Part shown: piece after piece, positions 44,076 to 54,323 of the stretch
How the letters are laid out: each line of letters begins with the position of its first letter
Numbering within the stretch: the stretch's first letter is position 1
Made by a program: the position numbers and the translations under genes
Assembly (NCBI RefSeq): GCF_004353905.1
Contig: NZ_SMOD01000028.1
Coordinates: forward strand, 45,510-109,509
Direction: 5' to 3'
Length of the DNA stretch: 64,000 nt
Origin: Paraburkholderia guartelaensis
GTDB taxonomy: Bacteria; Pseudomonadota; Gammaproteobacteria; Burkholderiales; Burkholderiaceae
The notes under the pieces: generated by a model
Told to the model about the DNA's origin: nothing
What the model saw: only the letters and a program-made list of their open reading frames with translations
Databases searched by the model: none

Positions 44076-45281
44076 ATGAAACCACTCATCCTTTCGCATT
44101 TCACCGCTACCAGCTGCCTCGGGCGCGGGCTCGACGCGACGCTCGACGCGCTGCGCGGCAAGCGCGGGGGCCTCGCGCGCTGCGACTTCGAGCGTGCGGA
44201 CCTCGATACGTGGATAGGCGAAGTGGCGGGCCTCGACAGCGAGACGCTGCGCGCCGATCTCGCGGACTACGCTTGCCGCAACCACCGTCTCGCGCAGATC
44301 GGCTTCACGCAGGACGGTTTCGCCGAACACATTCAGGCCGCCGTTGCGCGCTATGGAGCCGAGCGCGTGGGCGTGTTCGTCGGCACCAGCACTTCGGGCA
44401 TTCTCGAAACCGAAAACGCCTACCGGCAGCGGGACCTGGAAAGCGGCGCGCTCAAGCCGGGCTTTCATTACGCGCAGACGCACAACCCGTTCGCGCTGGC
44501 TTCGTTCGTGCGCGCGTACTTCGGCCTGCGCGGGCCGGCCACGTCGATTTCTTCGGCCTGTTCGTCGGGCGCGAAGGTGTTCGGCTCCGCGCGCCGCATG
44601 ATCGAGGCGGGGCTGATCGATGCGGCCGTGGTGGGCGGCGTCGATTCGCTCTGCTTGACGACGCTGTACGGCTTCAACTCGCTCGAGCTGCTTTCGCGCG
44701 ATCCGTGCCGCCCGTTCGACGTGAACCGCAACGGCATTTCGATTGGCGAGGCCGCGGCGTTCGCCTTCCTCGAGCGCACGCCCGACACGATGGACGACGA
44801 CGCCATCCTGCTGCTCGGCGTGGGCGAATCGAGCGACGCGCATCACATGTCGTCGCCGCATCCCGATGGGCTCGGCGCGCGCGCCGCGATGGCGCAGGCG
44901 CTTTCCACCGCGGGCGTGGCCGCAAGCGAAATCGGCTACATCAATCTGCATGGCACGGCCACGCCGAGCAACGACGTCGCTGAAAGCCGCGCGATCAACG
45001 CACTGTTCGAGCGCACGCCGTGCAGCTCGACCAAGGGCGCGACGGGGCATTCGCTCGGCGCGGCGGGCGCGCTCGAAGCCGTGATCGCGGCGCTCGCGCT
45101 GCGCCATCGCTTCGTGCCCGCCGGCGTCAACACCACGCAGCCCGACGCCGCGCTCGGCCTCGACTACGTGCTGGAAAGCCGCGAGGCGCAAGTCGGTGCC
45201 GCGCTCAGCAATTCATTCGGTTTTGGCGGCACGAACTGCAGCCTCCTGTTCGGCCGCGCGGACCGCGCACATCACGGATGA
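44076..45281 (+). CDS. Beta-ketoacyl-ACP synthase (ApeO-like KS)
   Basis: This 401-residue enzyme has the full Cys-His-His set: TSISSACSSGAKVFG (Cys near 163), INLHGTATPSNDVAESR (His near 293) and STKGATGHSLGAAGALE (His near 326), and ends SNSFGFGGTNCSLLFG. It would condense malonyl units onto the aryl starter. Its stop overlaps the start of a ketosynthase-like gene without these residues, the arrangement of a KS with a chain-length-factor partner (the ApeO-ApeC pair). No second complete ketosynthase is present. Confidence 0.92.
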   Translation: MKPLILSHFTATSCLGRGLDATLDALRGKRGGLARCDFERADLDTWIGEVAGLDSETLRADLADYACRNHRLAQIGFTQDGFAEHIQAAVARYGAERVGVFVGTSTSGILETENAYRQRDLESGALKPGFHYAQTHNPFALASFVRAYFGLRGPATSISSACSSGAKVFGSARRMIEAGLIDAAVVGGVDSLCLTTLYGFNSLELLSRDPCRPFDVNRNGISIGEAAAFAFLERTPDTMDDDAILLLGVGESSDAHHMSSPHPDGLGARAAMAQALSTAGVAASEIGYINLHGTATPSNDVAESRAINALFERTPCSSTKGATGHSLGAAGALEAVIAALALRHRFVPAGVNTTQPDAALGLDYVLESREAQVGAALSNSFGFGGTNCSLLFGRADRAHHG

Positions 45282-46114
45282 CCGCCATGAGACTTTCCGT
45301 ATTCATCGAAAGCGTCGGCGTGATCGGCCCGGGTCTCGTCAACTGGCCGCAGACGGCCGACGTGCTCGCCGCGCGCGCGCCCTACGCGAGTGCACGCACG
45401 GTGCTGCCGCCGCCGGAAGGGCTGCCGGCGGCAGAGCGCCGCCGCACCGGGGCCGTCGTCAAGACTGCGCTCGCCGTGGGCCACGAGGCCGTCGCGGCGA
45501 GCGGCCGCGACGCGACGACGCTCGCCGCCGTGTTCGCGGCCTCGGGTGGAGATGGTCAGAACTGCCACATAATCTGCGATGCGCTCGCCGGCGACGACCG
45601 CCTGCTTTCGCCCACGCGTTTTCACAACTCGGTGCATAACGCGCCCGCGGGCTACTGGAGCATCGCGACGCGCGACCAGGCCGCATCGAACGTGCTGTGC
45701 GCACACGACGGCAGCTTTGCAGCGGGGCTGCTCGAAAGCGCGTGTCAGGTGGCCGTGGATGGCGTGCCCACCTTGCTGATCGCCTACGACGCCGACTATC
45801 CCGAGCCGCTGCACACGTTGCGTCCCGTGGCCGATGCATTTGGCGTGGCGCTCGTGCTCGCACCGCAGGCGAGCGCGGCGACGCTCGCGCGCCTCGACGT
45901 GACGCTCACCGAAGCGCTTGCAACGCCGCTCGCTTCGCCCGAACTCGAAGCCCTGCGCACGAACAATCCCGCCGCCCGCGTGCTGCCGTTGCTCGAAGCG
46001 CTCGCGTGCATGGACACATCCAGCCAGCCTGCGAGCGTTGTCATCGACTACATGCCTGAACTGCGCGTGCAAATCGACGTAACGCCTCTGGACGCGATGG
46101 GAGAGGGCGCATGA
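45278..46114 (+). CDS. Ketosynthase-like chain-length-factor protein (ApeC-like)
   Basis: This 278-residue protein matches the ketoacyl-synthase N-terminal-like family: LSVFIESVGVIGPGLVNWPQ, LAAVFAASGGDGQNCHIICD, FHNSVHNAPAGYWSIATRDQ and TLLIAYDADYPEPLHTLRPV. It has no active-site Cys motif and only about two-thirds of the usual KS length, so it is probably non-catalytic and pairs with the KS before it to set chain length. ATG at 45278 overlaps the KS stop by 4 bp; its own stop overlaps the next gene by 4 bp. Confidence 0.85.
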   Translation: MTAMRLSVFIESVGVIGPGLVNWPQTADVLAARAPYASARTVLPPPEGLPAAERRRTGAVVKTALAVGHEAVAASGRDATTLAAVFAASGGDGQNCHIICDALAGDDRLLSPTRFHNSVHNAPAGYWSIATRDQAASNVLCAHDGSFAAGLLESACQVAVDGVPTLLIAYDADYPEPLHTLRPVADAFGVALVLAPQASAATLARLDVTLTEALATPLASPELEALRTNNPAARVLPLLEALACMDTSSQPASVVIDYMPELRVQIDVTPLDAMGEGA

Positions 46115-46629
46115 CGACGCAAGCCACCCTGCCGGGTACGCTCGCGGATGTGATCGAGAACGCCGCGACGATCGCGCCGCTCGACCGCGCATGGATCGCG
46201 GCGCGCATACCGCACAGCGGCACGATGTGCCTGCTCGACGCGGTACAGTCATGGGATGAGACGCATATCCGCTGCATAGCGACGAGCCATCGCGATCCGC
46301 ACAATCCGCTGCGCTCGCGCGGCCGCCTTGCGGCGGTCTGCGGCGTGGAGTACGCGGCGCAGGCGATGGCGGTGCATGGCGCGTTGCTCGGCGCACTGGA
46401 CGGCGCAGAGGCGGGGCGTCCGCGCGTGGGTTTTCTTGCGAGCGTGCGCACGGTGGTGGCGCATATCGAGCGCCTCGACACGCTCGCCGCCCCGCTCGCG
46501 ATCGAAGCCGAACGCGTGAGCGGCAGCGGCAACACGATACTCTATGGTTTTACGGTGCGCGGCGAGGGCCGCGTGCTGCTTACGGGACGCGCGGCAGTCA
46601 TGCTCGACGCGTCCGCAGTCATTCGATGA
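46111..46629 (+). CDS. Hotdog-fold 3-hydroxyacyl-ACP dehydratase (ApeP-like)
   Basis: This 172-residue protein has RIPHSGTMCLLDAVQSWDET near residue 32, the ApeP-type hotdog opening with catalytic histidine, then LAAVCGVEYAAQAMAVHGAL and GFLASVRTVV. It is the second dehydratase of the cluster (the first is fused to the ligase), and known systems also use two. It is the last clear cluster gene, translationally coupled to the chain-length-factor-like gene. Confidence 0.88.
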   Translation: MTTQATLPGTLADVIENAATIAPLDRAWIAARIPHSGTMCLLDAVQSWDETHIRCIATSHRDPHNPLRSRGRLAAVCGVEYAAQAMAVHGALLGALDGAEAGRPRVGFLASVRTVVAHIERLDTLAAPLAIEAERVSGSGNTILYGFTVRGEGRVLLTGRAAVMLDASAVIR

Positions 46630-46648
46630 CAATACAAAAGGGAGCCCG

Positions 46649-46945
46649 ATGATGAAATCCAAACGGTTCATACTTGCCGCGCTCGTGCTGGGCATGGCCA
46701 GCTCGATGGCGCACGCCGACCTTCACGAAGTGAAGGAGAACATCAAGCACGACTCAAAGGAAGCGGCCACGAAAACCGGCCACGCCGCGCGCGACTTCGG
46801 CCACGCCACCGCGAACGCGGCGAAGACGGTGGGCCATGGCATCGCGCATGCGTCGCGCGAAGGCTACGAGGCCACCAAGCGCGCGACCAAGCGCGTGTTC
46901 CACAAGGACGGCAGCGGCGAAAGCAGCGAGAAGAGCCAGGCGTAA
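46649..46945 (+). CDS. Small exported helical protein of unknown function
   Basis: This 98-residue protein has a signal peptide (about residues 1-24, ending MAHA) and a mature part rich in K, H, A and E with short heptad-like helices (HEVKENIKHDSKEAATKTGH; GYEATKRATKRVFHKD). AAAAGGGAG precedes tandem ATGs at 46649 and 46652. It resembles the small periplasmic proteins common in Burkholderia that have no known job. It lies 19 bp after the dehydratase gene, so it may be transcribed with the aryl-polyene-type operon. Confidence 0.7.
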   Translation: MMKSKRFILAALVLGMASSMAHADLHEVKENIKHDSKEAATKTGHAARDFGHATANAAKTVGHGIAHASREGYEATKRATKRVFHKDGSGESSEKSQA

Positions 46946-46970
46946 GGCAGTTTCTGCTGCATGCCGACAC

Positions 46971-47002
46971 GCGTAGGCGTTTACCCTCGCGCACGCCTAC
47001 GC
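46971..47002 (+). terminator. Stem-loop ending the aryl-polyene-type transcript
   Basis: GCGTAGGCGT and ACGCCTACGC are perfect 10-bp arms around 12 bases. It lies 25 bp after the last stop; no T-run follows. Confidence 0.5.
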
Positions 47003-47100
47003 GCCGCGCATACCCCTCCACCCGGCGCGCCTTCCCGTCCGCGCCCTGTTATCCGGCTCGCCGCCGGCCCCCGCCGTTCCATCCCAACGCTTCAAGAATC

Positions 47101-47133
47101 GCGCCGCCCTTGCCGTTAATGCAGGGGCGGCGC
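47101..47133. repeat. Inverted repeat GCGCCGCCC / GGGCGGCGC
   Basis: Nine-base perfect arms, with TGC/GCA pairing further inside the loop. It lies 109 bp upstream of the GGDEF-EAL gene and could be an operator or a leader hairpin. Confidence 0.4.
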
Positions 47134-47242
47134 AATCGCTCGCCTGACGGCGGGTGGTCTGCCGCGTACCACACTTGAGATCGAGCCGGCCGCAGGCGCT
47201 GCATGGACTCCGCGCGCCGCGGCAACAAGAGGGGAAGAAGGT

Positions 47243-49564
47243 ATGGTCTATTCCCAAGCGGCGGGAGCGTTCGGCGCAGAGGGATCACGGGGCGGTCAGT
47301 CGGAGGTGTCGAAAGAATCGGACGGGGCCGCGAACGGAACAGATGCGGCGCTCGCGCAGGAACGCAGCGTACTGCGCCTGGTGTCGCGCAGCATGGCGCT
47401 GCCTGAACTGCTGGCGGAAGTTTGCTGCCGCGCCGAGCGGCTGCTGGGCGCGGGCGCGAACTGCGCGGTCCTGCAACTGGACGCCGACGGCCAGCGCCTG
47501 CGCATCGGCAGCGCGCCGTCCTTGCCGGCGCAGTATCACGCCGCGTTCGACGGCACGCCGGTCGGTTCCGGCACGAGCCCGTCCGGCACGGCGATCGCCG
47601 AGCGGCGCACGATATGCGTGGAGGACTACGAACTCGCGCACGAATGGGGCGAGTACCGCCGCATCGCGCTCGACAGCGGCCTGCGCGCGGTCTGGACCAC
47701 GCCGCTCGACGACGACAACGGCGGCGTGCTGGGCGCGCTTGCGGTGTACCAGAGCCGGCCCTGGCGGCCCAGCGCGGCCGAGGAGGCGTTGCTGTGCGAC
47801 ATCGCCCGCAGCGTCGCGGCCATGCTCAACCAGCAGACCATGGCCGAGCGTCTCGCGCTCAGCGAGGAGCACCACCGCCTCGTGGTGGACCACCTCAACG
47901 AAGGCATCGTGATGCAGGCCCGCGACGACACCGTGCTCGCCTGCAACCGCAGCGCGCGGCGCCTCCTGCGCCTGCCCGAGGACGCCATCGGCCTGAGCAT
48001 CATGCAGGTGATTCCGCGCGTGCTCGACGAAAGCGGCAAGCCTCTGCCTACCTCGAAGCGCCCGAGCATGAAGGCCCTCGAAACGGGCGAGCCGGTGCTC
48101 GGCGAGACGGTCGGCCTCGAGCTTGCGGATGGCGAGATCGTCTGGGTGAGCGAGAACGTGCTGCCGATCTTCCGGCCCGGGGAAAGCGAACCGGTCTCCG
48201 TGGTGGTCTCGTTTACGGATATCGGACCGGTGCGCGAGGCGCAGCAGCAATTGCGCTATCTCGCCACGCGCGACGCGCTCACAGGCCTGTACAACCGCAC
48301 CTTCCTCGCCGAGCGCATGCACGCGATGCTGGAGCGCGCCACGTGTTCGGCAAAGCCGGCGCTCCTCTTCGTCGATCTCGACGGGTTCAAGAAGGTCAAC
48401 GACACGGGCGGCCACGAAGCCGGCGACTCGCTGCTGCGCGACGTGGGGCGGCGTCTCATCGGCTGCGTGAGCGAGCGGGACACGCTCGCGCGTGTGGGTG
48501 GCGACGAATTCGTGATCGCAGTGTGCTGCTACGACAGCGTGGATGACCTCGTCGCGCTCGCGCAGCGCGTGCTCGGCGCGCTTGCCGCGCCGTTCGCGGT
48601 GGCGGGCAACGAGTACTACCTGGGCGCCTCGATCGGCATCAGCCTGTATCCCGACGATGGCCGCAGCGCCGCCGCGCTCATGCGCAACGCCGACTCGGCC
48701 ATGTACGCGGCCAAGCAGCGCGGCACCAACCAGTTCCAGTTTTTCACGACCGAGCTGCGCCAGCGCCTGCAGCGCCGTTTCCAGATCGAGCGGGGGCTGC
48801 GCCGCGCGCTCGCTTCGGGCGAGCTGCGGCTCGTCTATCAGCCTATCGTGGATGGCGAAAGCGGCCGCATGATCGGCGCGGAGGCGCTGCTGCGCTGGGA
48901 GAGCGAGGAACTGGGCCAGGTCTCGCCGGTGGAGTTCATCCCCGTGGCCGAGGACACCGGCATGATCATCCCGATCGGCCAGTGGGTGCTCGAGCACGCG
49001 TGCCGCCAGGCCGCGCAGTGGCGGCGACTCCTCGCGCCCGACTTCGTCATGGCGGTCAACTTCTCGCCGCGCCAGATCGCGGACGGGCTGGTCGAACAGG
49101 TGCAGGGTTGCCTCGCGCGCACGGGCCTCGCGCCCGATGCCCTCGAAGTGGAGATCACCGAAGGCATTCTCATGAGCGACAGCCAGAGCGTGCTGCCGCT
49201 CCTGCACGCGCTGAACGATATCGGCGTGCGCATTTCGGTGGACGACTTCGGCACCGGCTATTCGTCGCTTTCGTATTTGAAGCGTTTTCCGCTGCACCAC
49301 CTGAAGGTCGACCGCACGTTTGTCGCGGGCCTGCCCGACAACCGCGACTCCGTGGCGATCACCCAGGCCGTCGTGGCGATGGCGCACTCGCTCGGCATGC
49401 GCGTGACCGCCGAGGGCGTGGAAACGCCCGAGCAGGCGTCGTTTCTGCGCTCGCTACGCTGCGAGCGGCAGCAGGGCTACCTGTTCGGCAGGCCGGTGAG
49501 CGCCCAGGACTGCGCGGCGCTGCTGCGCGAGCATGCCGCTGGCCGCGTGCGCGAGGGCGCCTGA
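47243..49564 (+). CDS. GAF-PAS-GGDEF-EAL cyclic di-GMP protein
   Basis: This 773-residue cytosolic protein (no membrane segment) has a GAF domain (residues about 35-190), a PAS domain (about 205-325, HHRLVVDHLNEGIVMQARDD), a GGDEF domain (about 330-495) with an intact RVGGDEFVIAV, and an EAL domain (about 505-760) with GAEALLRWES, NFSPRQ, EITEG and VDDFGTGYSSLSYLKRFPL. Both active sites look complete, so it could make or break cyclic di-GMP depending on GAF/PAS input. Monocistronic; followed by a short 10-bp repeat at its stop. Confidence 0.93.
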   Translation: MVYSQAAGAFGAEGSRGGQSEVSKESDGAANGTDAALAQERSVLRLVSRSMALPELLAEVCCRAERLLGAGANCAVLQLDADGQRLRIGSAPSLPAQYHAAFDGTPVGSGTSPSGTAIAERRTICVEDYELAHEWGEYRRIALDSGLRAVWTTPLDDDNGGVLGALAVYQSRPWRPSAAEEALLCDIARSVAAMLNQQTMAERLALSEEHHRLVVDHLNEGIVMQARDDTVLACNRSARRLLRLPEDAIGLSIMQVIPRVLDESGKPLPTSKRPSMKALETGEPVLGETVGLELADGEIVWVSENVLPIFRPGESEPVSVVVSFTDIGPVREAQQQLRYLATRDALTGLYNRTFLAERMHAMLERATCSAKPALLFVDLDGFKKVNDTGGHEAGDSLLRDVGRRLIGCVSERDTLARVGGDEFVIAVCCYDSVDDLVALAQRVLGALAAPFAVAGNEYYLGASIGISLYPDDGRSAAALMRNADSAMYAAKQRGTNQFQFFTTELRQRLQRRFQIERGLRRALASGELRLVYQPIVDGESGRMIGAEALLRWESEELGQVSPVEFIPVAEDTGMIIPIGQWVLEHACRQAAQWRRLLAPDFVMAVNFSPRQIADGLVEQVQGCLARTGLAPDALEVEITEGILMSDSQSVLPLLHALNDIGVRISVDDFGTGYSSLSYLKRFPLHHLKVDRTFVAGLPDNRDSVAITQAVVAMAHSLGMRVTAEGVETPEQASFLRSLRCERQQGYLFGRPVSAQDCAALLREHAAGRVREGA

Positions 49565-49590
49565 GCGCGCCTGAGTGCGCCTGAGTGCGC
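49561..49590. repeat. 10-bp tandem repeat at the GGDEF-EAL stop codon
   Basis: CTGAGCGCGC, CTGAGTGCGC, CTGAGTGCGC: three units, the first containing the TGA stop. Similar in form to the 10-bp repeat at 29371-29400. Confidence 0.6.
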
Positions 49591-49724
49591 CCCGATCCGG
49601 CACGGTCGTGCGGGATTGGCGGGCTCAAGGCAGGGGGCTCAAGATTTCCCGCGCCAGGCCGTAGACGTTGGCAGGAGGCGGATGCCGCACGCATCACGCC
49701 AGAGGAAAAGGACACGAGAGAATC

Positions 49725-50690
49725 ATGGATAGCGGCTTCGCAATCGACGATCGAACCCGCCTGACAAGCACGAACCAGTTCGAGCTGCTGCTTTTCCGTC
49801 TCGGCGCGGCGCCGGGCAGCGAAGTTGGCGAAGTCTTCGGCATCAACGTTTTCAAGGTACGGGAAATCCTGAGCATGCCGGCGATCACGCCGATCGCGGC
49901 GTCGTCCCCCTACGTGCTGGGCGCGGCGAATATCCGCGGCCAGGTGATGCCCGTGATCGACCTGCCGCGGCTCATGGGCTGCGAGCCGGCCACGGGCCTG
50001 AACATCCTGCTCGTGACCGAATTCGCGCGTTCCACGCAGGGTTTCGCGCTCGAAAGCGTGGACGAGATCGTGCGGCTCGAATGGAGCCAGGTGCTGACCG
50101 CCGACGTCACGATGGGCAACCGCGTGACGAGCATCGCGCGGCTCGAGAACGACCCCGAGAGCAAGAAGCTCGTGCAGGTGGTGGACGTGGAGCAGGTGCT
50201 GCGCGACGTCTTCCCGGCGCAGCACGGCGCGGTCGCGGCGGAGGACGTGGGCGAGCCCGCGATGATTCCGCCGGGTGCGAAGGTGCTGGCCGCCGACGAC
50301 TCCGGTTTCGCGCGTGAGCTGATCGGCCAGAGCCTCAAGGCGCTCGGCGTGGAATACACGATGGCGAAGACGGGCCTCGAAGCGTGGAAGCAGCTCGACG
50401 CGATTGCGACGAGCGCGGAACGCGACGGCGTGCGCGCGAAAGATCGCATCGCGCTCGTGCTGACCGACCTCGAAATGCCGGAGATGGACGGCTTCACGTT
50501 GACGCGCAAGATCAAGGCGGACCCGCGCACCGTGGATATTCCCGTGGTGATCCATTCGTCGCTCACGGGCACCGCGAATGAAGCGCATGTGAAGAACGCA
50601 GGCGCGAGCGGCTATGTGGCGAAATTCGCCGCTGGCGACCTCGCGGGTGCGATTCGCAGCGCACTGGCTGGCAAGCCCATTTACGCCTGA
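49725..50690 (+). CDS. cheV: CheV-type chemotaxis coupling protein (CheW-REC)
   Basis: This 321-residue protein has a CheW-like domain (about 18-165: FELLLFRLGA, VFGINVFKVREILSMPAITP, GAANIRGQVMPVIDLPRLMG) and a receiver domain (about 185-320) with acidic pair ADDS, phospho-site LVLTDLEMPEMDG and threonine/serine VVIHSSLTG plus GYVAKF lysine. CheV couples receptors to CheA and can adapt through phosphorylation. GGACACGAGAG precedes the ATG at 49725. No other chemotaxis gene is nearby. A hairpin follows. Confidence 0.9.
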   Translation: MDSGFAIDDRTRLTSTNQFELLLFRLGAAPGSEVGEVFGINVFKVREILSMPAITPIAASSPYVLGAANIRGQVMPVIDLPRLMGCEPATGLNILLVTEFARSTQGFALESVDEIVRLEWSQVLTADVTMGNRVTSIARLENDPESKKLVQVVDVEQVLRDVFPAQHGAVAAEDVGEPAMIPPGAKVLAADDSGFARELIGQSLKALGVEYTMAKTGLEAWKQLDAIATSAERDGVRAKDRIALVLTDLEMPEMDGFTLTRKIKADPRTVDIPVVIHSSLTGTANEAHVKNAGASGYVAKFAAGDLAGAIRSALAGKPIYA

Positions 50691-50707
50691 TTTCATCAGC
50701 TGATGTT

Positions 50708-50734
50708 CGCGCCGGTGCGCAACGTACCGGCGCG
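50708..50734 (+). terminator. Stem-loop after cheV
   Basis: CGCGCCGGT and ACCGGCGCG are perfect 9-bp arms with a 9-base loop, followed by a T/C-rich stretch (TTGCTCTTTCTCCC). Confidence 0.7.
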
Positions 50735-50841
50735 TTGCTCTTTCTCCCTTCTTTCTGGCGCATTCGCCAACCCGAATCCTCAGACGTGTGCCCGCCAGGC
50801 ATGCCATATGCGCGCTATCCGGCGCCACATTGTCGGCATAA

Positions 50842-50870
50842 ATATCACGTTGTGATATGTTGCCTATAAT
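50842..50870 (+). promoter_or_regulatory. MarR-type operator site C overlapping the acetate-transporter promoter
   Basis: ATATCACGTTGTGATAT (50842-50858) is a perfect 7-bp inverted repeat (ATATCAC/GTGATAT) with a 3-bp centre. A consensus -10, TATAAT, stands at 50865-50870, so the operator covers the -35 area and the spacer. This placement fits repression. It is nearly identical to the sites before marR-clC and the HPP-CBS gene. Confidence 0.7.
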
Positions 50871-50945
50871 GACTCGGCAGATGCACTTGTTTTGCGCGCT
50901 TGTGGCCATGTCATTGGACGGCTGCCTGCGCGTGGAGGAGGGACC

Positions 50946-51524
50946 ATGGGTGGCAATCTTTCCAACCCGGCACCGCTAGGCCTTGCCGGATTTGCATTCA
51001 CGACGTGGATGCTAAGCATGATCAACGCGGGCTGGTACAGCGCCGATTCGATGGGCCTCGTGCTTGCGCTCGCGTTCGCGTTCGGCGGCACGGCGCAAAT
51101 GATCGCCGGCGTGATGGAGTTTCCGCGCGGCAACACGCTCGGCACCGTGGCGTTTTTGAGCTATGGCGCGTTCTGGTGGTCTTTTGCGCTATTCGCTGCG
51201 TTTCTTGGCACGAAGGTTCCCGAGTCGTTCGTCGGCTGGTATCTGTTCGTATGGGGCGTGTTCACGTTTTATATGTGGATTGGCTCCATGCATACGAGCA
51301 CCTCGGTCCAGCTCGTCTTTCTCGCGCTCTGGATTACCTTCGGACTGCTGGCAATCGGTGTGTGGAGCGGCATGGCCATGATCACGCGTCTGGGCGGCTA
51401 TACGGGCCTCATCACCGCTGCGCTCGCGTTCTACGCCTCCGCGGCCATGGTGATCAACGAGAGCTTTGGGCGCACCGTGCTGCCCACGCATCCCTACGTC
51501 GCGCCGCAGCCGCGCGCGGCTTGA
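50946..51524 (+). CDS. satP: Acetate uptake transporter (SatP/YaaH/AceTr family)
   Basis: This 192-residue inner-membrane protein has six membrane segments and the family signature NPAPLGLAGFAFTTWMLSMI (residues 6-25), then FGGTAQMIAGVMEFPRGNTL and SYGAFWWSFALFAAF. It takes up acetate or succinate with protons. GGAGGAGGGACC gives a strong ribosome site for the ATG at 50946. It lies 60 bp before an acetyl-CoA synthetase gene, which would trap the acetate. Its promoter carries a MarR-type operator. Confidence 0.9.
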   Translation: MGGNLSNPAPLGLAGFAFTTWMLSMINAGWYSADSMGLVLALAFAFGGTAQMIAGVMEFPRGNTLGTVAFLSYGAFWWSFALFAAFLGTKVPESFVGWYLFVWGVFTFYMWIGSMHTSTSVQLVFLALWITFGLLAIGVWSGMAMITRLGGYTGLITAALAFYASAAMVINESFGRTVLPTHPYVAPQPRAA

Positions 51525-51584
51525 GCGTTCCCGACGCCGCCACGCCAATGCGGCGCGGCGGCGCCTCATCCCGAGGAGGGGATC

Positions 51585-53525
<1,941 letters not shown>

Positions 53526-53528
53526 ACG

Positions 53529-54323
53529 TCACTGGCGCGTGAACAAGCGCCCCAACTGCGGCTCGCTATCCTGGACCCCTGCGAGCCGCAGCGCGTGCCA
53601 CGCCATCGCGTAGTTGCTCGACAGCACGGGCTTGCCGGTCTGCGCTTCGATCTCCGGCACGAGCGCGGCCACGCGCAGGCTGGTGCACGAGACGAACACC
53701 GCGTCGGCATCGTCGTGGCGCGCCAGCGTTTCTATCGCACTACGAATCGAACGCGCGTCGATGCGTGCCACCTCGTTATCGTCCGCATGCTCGAACGAAG
53801 CCATGCGCGTGACGGCCACGCCGCGCGCCTCGATGTAATCGCGCATGAAATCGTTGATGGTGCGCACGTAGGGCGTCAGCAGCGCCACGCGGCGCACCTC
53901 GAGCGCCTTTAACGCGGCGAGCGCTGCCGTGATCGGCGTGGTGCAGGCAATGTCCGGCCGCGCCTCGCGGATGCGCGCCGCAACCTTGTCTTCGCCTATC
54001 ACCATCGAAGCCGACGTGCAGCCGAACGCCACCACGTCGAGGCGCTCGCCGGGCAGCATGAGGCTCACGGCGGGGGCGATGCGCGCCTCGATTTCCGCGA
54101 GGCGCGGCGGCGTGATGTCCGGCGAATTCTCGAGCCGGCTCTCGTAGAACGCCACGCCCGGCTGGCGCAACAGGTCGCGCCATTCGTATTCGATCGTATG
54201 ATCGGTGGCCAGCACGACGAGCCCGATCGCTGCGCGGCGGGCAATGCCGTCGTCGAGCGCGAAGTCGAGTTTTGTGTAGGCATCCTCGTGATTTTGCGGC
54301 GGTGCGGTATGGGTAGCGTTCAT
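53529..54323 (-). CDS. Asp/Glu racemase-superfamily protein (maleate isomerase/EutA-like)
   Basis: This 264-residue protein has the two cysteines of the Asp/Glu racemase, maleate isomerase and arylmalonate decarboxylase superfamily: VVAFGCTSASMVIGED (near 101) and AVFVSCTSLRVAAL (near 209), plus RVALLTPYVRTINDFM. The opening FALDDGIARRAAIGLVVLA resembles proteins annotated EutA or maleate cis-trans isomerase. The real substrate is unknown. Its start overlaps the stop of the FAD dehydrogenase gene by 4 bp, so both act together, perhaps on an amino acid or derived diacid. Confidence 0.8.
   Translation of the reverse strand: MNATHTAPPQNHEDAYTKLDFALDDGIARRAAIGLVVLATDHTIEYEWRDLLRQPGVAFYESRLENSPDITPPRLAEIEARIAPAVSLMLPGERLDVVAFGCTSASMVIGEDKVAARIREARPDIACTTPITAALAALKALEVRRVALLTPYVRTINDFMRDYIEARGVAVTRMASFEHADDNEVARIDARSIRSAIETLARHDDADAVFVSCTSLRVAALVPEIEAQTGKPVLSSNYAMAWHALRLAGVQDSEPQLGRLFTRQ

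Larger units (their letters stand above)
46946..47242. other. 297-bp intergenic region with two hairpins
   Basis: Between the small exported protein and the GGDEF-EAL gene. It holds two perfect inverted repeats (46971-47002 and 47101-47133) and no supported gene. Confidence 0.6.

Noticed and set aside
44210..44983. Alternative plus-strand frame of 257 codons inside the ketosynthase gene
   Set aside because: The ketosynthase has a full Cys-His-His active site in the other frame; this one is Arg-rich and motif-free.
47285..49387. Minus-strand frame of 700 codons
   Set aside because: Antisense to the GGDEF-EAL gene with complete active-site motifs.
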